Positions 58,392-64,000 of a stretch of 64,000 nt of DNA are shown one piece after another. A model generated the notes under the pieces. It was given only the letters and a program-made list of their open reading frames with translations. It was not told where the DNA came from and did no database searches. This DNA is from Gorsachius magnificus. Its lineage: Eukaryota; Chordata; Aves; Pelecaniformes; Ardeidae. Both the position numbers and the translations under genes were made by a program. How positions within the stretch are numbered: the first letter of the stretch is position 1; every line of letters begins with the position of its first letter. The stretch is from contig CM067081.1 of assembly GCA_034008185.1 (NCBI GenBank), positions 186,455,510 through 186,519,509 of the forward strand, in the 5' to 3' direction.

Positions 58392-60867
58392 CAGGAAATA
58401 GTAATGGCTTGCGGGGAAAATGATGCTCAAGATATGTGGTGATTCATCTTCTTGAAATTTGAGGTTCCTAAAGCTGTCGTCTCCATGTAAACATAGGAGG
58501 AAGTGCTGATGTTTCTGGTTCACAATGGAGATCTATCTGCTTTTTAGGGTCCAGGACTGGATGTACTTTGAAGATATGTAGGACAGAACAGAACAGAAGT
58601 GAACAGATGGGAGGATGTACATGTATAGTCTGAACTTGGGTAGAGATTTATGACTGCTTTGTGAGAAGACTTTTGGCTGGGAGCTTACAATGGTTTTGAA
58701 TTCAGCAATGTGGTTGCCTTTCTTTCAGATATTATATGAATTGTGAAGATATAAAATCTGTTTTCTCTGAACTGGTAATTTTCAAGTTTCTAATGGTTTG
58801 CTTGGGGTTTTTTTGACTGCTTTATTCTTTGATATTAAACTAGCCGCGCTCACTGTAAAGGTGGCTTTCAAAAGTTGTTAAGTGACATCCTTAATAAAGC
58901 AAAGTAGTAAAGACATCTGAATGGAATACGCTTTAAAACTAATTAATAATTTTTAATTAAGGACTCTGTCAGGTGGCAAATTTCTGCATTTATTTCAGAA
59001 TTCTTAAAAATGTTTGTGTTTTATTCCTTACCAGTAGTATTAACCTAACTTGGAAGAACCTGGTATGTGCATTTCACCATACAGCAATAAAAATGTTTAA
59101 AGGGAAGGTTTTGTATGGTGAAGCCGTTCAAAATTTAGTCTGCTCAAGTACAGTGGTGAATGTGTCTTGCTTACAGGAGAAAAAAAATTAAAAGCCTTCT
59201 CAAAAATCAAAGACAAACTTTTCTAAGGGCTGCCAGTATTTTTGAAAGGATAAAACATATTCTTAATAATCTGCCAAACACACTGTTCAGGTTACATTTT
59301 GGAGTCAGATTGTAGCAAGATTTTTAGCTAATGAACCTCTCTCATGCTCTGTATATCAATCAAAACCAAGAATACTTTGAGCTGATAGTGAGAAACAATC
59401 ATAGAAACCTTTTTTTTTTCTGAGTTTAACCAGCAAAGATGAATGTTGATCCATGTCTTTCTATCCACCACTTTGACAGCACCACAATAAAAAAATCTGA
59501 ATTTATTGAACTGACATCAAGATTTGTTTTGTATTACCACAGAGAAATGCACATTCTCATGATGACTGGATCAAAGGTATAAGATGATGACTAAATGATA
59601 ATACTGCAAAATGGGGCTGTTATAGACTTGTGAGTCATCTTCATTGGAAAAACAGAATTTACCTATATAAAAAATCTTGAAATTCTAAACATTTAAATTT
59701 TAACACTACTTTTGATTGTGTTAAGTAGTATGACTTGTACACTTTGATAGATGAAAATATTGCCCTTAATGCCAAACACCACACCTGAATCAACAAAATT
59801 TCAATAGGTTGTATGACACGATTTTCTATAAACTGAATACATGTAAAAATAAAGGTTTTTGAAAAAATTTTGGAAATTCTTGAGGTGACAAAAGTTCTTG
59901 TTGTAGAAAGAGCAGGAGGAATAGCTTACTTTTACTCTAAAATAATTCATAACACACAGTTTCCCCAATCCTAAAAATAAGGAAATAATGCTGTTGCTCC
60001 TTTCTAAATAACTCATTTTCTTTTCATAGGGGTTAAATGATTTTACATAAATTCTTTTGTTGGATTTAAATAACTCCAGCTACACTGTTATTAGTTTTCC
60101 CTGTCTAGGATAGTCCAGTTCTAATATCTATGGGGTAGCACAAGGTAACCACAATGTCTGATGGGGGTCTTATTTGGTAAATCTATTAATAAGGTAAACA
60201 AGACTGTCACTGGAAACAACAAAATGTTTCTGAATTTCTGATGTTTTATAATGTCACTATAGATTGCACAATAGGTAGTGGACTTGTCATAGCATTATAT
60301 GCTTAAGGTGCATTTATGACAGTCAACAGCTGGAATTTGTGTTAAGTCTATTGGCAGGGTGATTTCTAGAAGTTAAAGTAGACCGAAGATAAAATACAAA
60401 TCAAGACAGATTAGGCAGTGTGAATGTACCCTTTGGCTCATTTGTGTGGCTTGAGAGTTAAAAGAAGAGTTACGCCTCTGAAGACTGGGGCAAGATGGAG
60501 ATACCACTACAGTTCATTAATAAAATGATCCTATTTACAAATCAGCAAATGCTAAATGAAATGGTCAATATGCCTCCCTAAAACATAGCAGTTTTAGAAG
60601 TTTGAGGGAGATGAAACCCCTACACATAACACTGGGATTTTCTTTTACAAAATGTCATATGTTCAACACCATTCTACTCACTACAAAAGCTGGGTAAATC
60701 AAAAATCTTTATAATGGACTACCCTTCTGTTCAGATCCCAAACACAGCGGCTAAGATAAAAATATAAACCAGTGAGAAATAATTTCTTTTTTTTGGTTTT
60801 GGAAAACCATATTTTAGCAGGAAAGGGGGTTTTTTTAAAGACATATTCAAGCATTGTCCAGGATATA

Positions 60868-60890
60868 TTTTTTTTTTTTTTTTTTTTTTT
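60868..60890 (+). repeat. T23 homopolymer
   Basis: Twenty-three consecutive T. It could be the tail of a minus-strand retrocopy, but the sequence to its right matches nothing I recognise. Confidence 0.9.
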
Positions 60891-63800
60891 ACACAGCATA
60901 GTAGGTAGTAAAATACTGCAATATAAAAGGTAAAGTGACAGATTCTTTAAGCAGAAAGCAAAGTGGCATTTCTTATATTTTTCAGATATACATGAAGTCA
61001 CCTTCTACATTTACAGAGTCAAAACCTATTCAGAAATTTATTAAACAAATTGTTGAAAGTAAAATAAAGTGTTTCTGAACTCCACTGGTTGTGGATTTTG
61101 GATTTTGTAATATCTAATGTCAGTGAAGCTGGAAATTCTTCTCTTTTGAACTTCAGAAATATTTCAAAATATTTCACTTGGTATCTTTCTGGGGGAAAAA
61201 AGCTCCTTATTAAGAAAAATCTTTCTCTTCTGGATACTGCTAAACCTTAGCTCTGTGGTGTGTTACATTGGTGAGATATAGGCAGAGTCAAGTGTGCATG
61301 AGAAGGCTCATGATTTTCACATTTAAAAAACAAATCTCAGTGAAGTCTGAAAAAGAGGTGAAGAAAGTGTTAATAAATACCCATGTTATGACAACTGATG
61401 ATAAGTACTTAGCAGTCCATGGAAACATTGGCAGGGTCTATGTGACAGGAATGGAATTATATTCCCAAAATAAAAAGAATGAAATAATATGAGCTGGTAA
61501 ACTAGATTGGAATCAGTGAACCGATAAAAAATATTCTATAACTATTAAAAGGCTCGAATGTCTCTGTCAAAATAAAGTTTTATACAAGCAGTAAAGAAAG
61601 ATAAATGTTGCACTGAACTGTTGCAAAAAAACCCTATTTGTGGGATGGTGATGAAAAATGCCTGAACATAACAGAGTCAGCCACCATAATGTTCTCCAAG
61701 TGAGTCAAATAGCAGCTTTATTAGTTAAACATATTTATTTTGTTTGAAGACAGATGAAGAGACCAGCCTTATTCTAATCCAGAATCATTCACAGTGAAAA
61801 TTAATAGTCATAGCTACACTAACTCTTATCTTGTACATTCACAATTGCCTTTCTGTTTTTTGTTTATTGTTCTGTAGCTTTTTAGGATTCTTGGGAAATT
61901 TTGAGACAAGAAATTACTCTTGGTTCAAGTGCAGGGAAATATCCAAACTGTCTTTGAAACTCATGGACTGTATTTACTAGTCTGTGTCATATGATTCTGT
62001 TGTATGATTCAACTTCAAAAGCTGATTTATCATGACTTATTCTAGGACTGGTTTATCCTATAAATCCAATATTCAGGAAAATCAAGTTACCTCTGTCCAT
62101 AGGAGTAGTCAGTCTGAATACTTTATAGCATATTTAGTGTTAAAACACTGGCAATCAAAACATGAAATCCTTGCAGAGACAAACTGAAGTGGTGGTCTAT
62201 GTTTCCTTAAGAATAAAAGAATTATGTGTGATTTTTTAAAAAATATATTAAAGAAAATTTAAAGTATCAAAAGGATAAATGCTGTTCAGGCAAAGGAGTG
62301 GTAAAGTTTATTGTTTTAGAAAAGTTGTCCAGCTGTAAAAAACCAAACTGCTCACAAAAAAGAAAACAACCTAGGATCCATGGATGAACAGTATCTGAGG
62401 GTATTTTTTAAGGCCTGGAATTCAAACATAAATTGATACATTTAAAAAAATAAATAAATTACACAACAGTTTAGGAGGTTTGAGATTAACTGGTTTTCTG
62501 ACAAGTCAGTAAAGCAGAACAAACTCTAAGATGAATGTAACAAAGTACTCCAAAAGGCACCAAGGCAGATATGCCTCTAGCTGAAAAGCCTGAGAGAAAA
62601 TAGGTATTTTAGGAACCCCAGTAGTCAGGAATAGAAAATGACACATGATAGCTAGTTCAGAAGAAATATGAGTTTCAGACAACTTTATAGAGCATTACAT
62701 ACTGCTCATAATAGACTTATTTAATAAGATCATGCAAGAAGGAGAAAATTCATTTTCTGGGAAGGAACCAAATGCCATTGTACCTAAAGGGACTGAACAA
62801 ACTGCTGATTATAGTGACCCATTACAGTGACAAGCATTGATGCAGAGGTTCTTACCAAAGTGCTGGTGGACTAGGGAGCCTATTTAGATGAGAACATTTG
62901 GATTAATCAAGATTTATTCTAGTCTAACAAAGAAGATCCCGAGATCCATGACACTCCTGAGATATGCTTATGGTCTAACAACCTTTTGATGCAGCCAGTA
63001 CCTAAAACAGAGTGAGGGTTGATCAGAAACCTCTGGTAGAAGCTGAGCTGTTGCATTCCTACTCTTTACAAGGCACATTGGCTTTTGGCACACTGGAAAG
63101 TTGCTTTCCCATGTTTCTATAGGTTAGGGAGGGAATCCAGGGAGGGATGTTCCTTGTTGCTGACACTGCCTGCTGTGGCCAGGGCATCTATGGCCACCCA
63201 GGAGCCCTCAGACTAAAGGAATAAAGGTCAGAGGGGGCACAGAACAATAGACAACACACTGATAAGGTGATTTTTGTAACTTTCCTTCATAAAATGAACA
63301 GCATTCCAAGCATGTGGGCTTTGTACTGTCCTCGGAAATAAATAGCTCAATCCCAGTTGTTGGGAATCCTAATTTCTGAAAAAGTCCAGTCAGTCTATGA
63401 AACATGCTATTAGCTTAATGGGTTAAAAGTGAAATAAATTATTTAAAAAGGGATATTTATCCCACAGAATATAATGGGTTTTAAAGCAAATTATATATTA
63501 GTCTAGTGTAACAAACAAAAAGCTCTTAAAGTAAGCAGTACAGAGACTTTTAAGTGGGTAGAAAGGCTACTATTAAAATGTATACACTCCCTAAATGTAA
63601 TTTTCTATCTATCTCCATGTTCACATGCATTTTTATCACAGGCAACACTACAAAAACTCAGCACGGTGCTCCTCTGAAACCAGAGTACAAGGATTTGCAT
63701 ATCAGTATTAAATAGGTTTTCCAAGATAGGCGGTCTTGCAACTTGCAACACAGTGGCATATCATCATGCAATTTAGGTGAAGGATGTTACAAAACAGTGT

Positions 63801-64000
63801 GAAAGCTTATTCAGAACTGTGGATTAAAATGAGGAAATGGATTTCTCAAATGGCTTCTGAATAAGAAAGAAATTCACACCAAGAAGTCCCTTTATTGAGG
63901 CTATCTTAAGATTCCTAGATAAATATGAAAAATTGCAACCCTCTCCTTATTTACCACTATAGCTAAAAATAAGGAATTATTAAATTCCTGCCCTTAAACA

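Larger units (their letters stand above)
58003..64000. other. Intergenic, no gene recognised
   Basis: About 6 kb of AT-rich sequence up to the right edge. It contains (AC)8 at 58376-58391 and a T23 run at 60868-60890. No open frame has a recognisable motif. Confidence 0.6.

Noticed and set aside
1..64000. tRNA, rRNA, CRISPR, phage or operon-like structures
   Set aside because: None seen by eye on either strand. The window has split vertebrate genes and LINE/LTR elements, and bacterial feature types do not apply.

Overview
The window looks like nuclear DNA from a bird, most likely outside the chicken/duck lineages, though the species cannot be fixed. The evidence is several CR1 LINEs in different states of decay (two ending in the avian-style ATTCTATGATTCTA terminus), an ERV-L provirus with an avian-type LTR, and two split vertebrate genes, THAP5 and DNAJB9, arranged head to head as in other vertebrates. 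There is no sign of operons, CRISPR arrays, phage or any bacterial system, and I did not find a convincing new biological system.

Layout. 1-1952 is the 3' end of an ERV-L provirus on the + strand: an open integrase reading frame, a short region without env, and the 3' LTR. It lies inside intron 1 of THAP5, which is transcribed from the minus strand. About 2860-3660 is a CpG-rich bidirectional promoter. THAP5 coding exon 1 leaves it on the minus strand (3288 to 3206), and DNAJB9 is transcribed on the + strand. The promoter side of DNAJB9 carries an extreme run of 46 G interrupted by a single A. The DNAJB9 coding exons are 7304-7520 and 9298-9728, encoding a 215-residue ER-lumenal J protein. 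They are followed by a 3' UTR with three perfect 26-bp tandem repeats and a likely poly(A) signal near 10720.

From about 10.75 kb to the right edge I see no cellular protein-coding gene. This fits the gene-poor interval expected downstream of DNAJB9 in vertebrates. It is punctuated by mobile elements: a long, multiply broken CR1 (16830-19900); a younger truncated CR1 (22935-23871) inserted, with a 12-bp target-site duplication, into a much older CR1/L3-like relic (22290-24085); a minus-strand CR1 (35865-36540); another very old CR1-like relic (38880-39905); a minus-strand CR1 3' end (52561-52926); and a probable solo LTR (57429-58002). The rest is AT-rich unique sequence with simple repeats.

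How the genes work together: DNAJB9 is a stress-induced co-chaperone of BiP in the ER and THAP5 is a zinc-dependent DNA-binding factor. They share a promoter region but no known pathway. The promoter contains an E-box/ACGT core and a CCAAT box, which fits the known unfolded-protein-response control of DNAJB9, although their arrangement is not a canonical ERSE.
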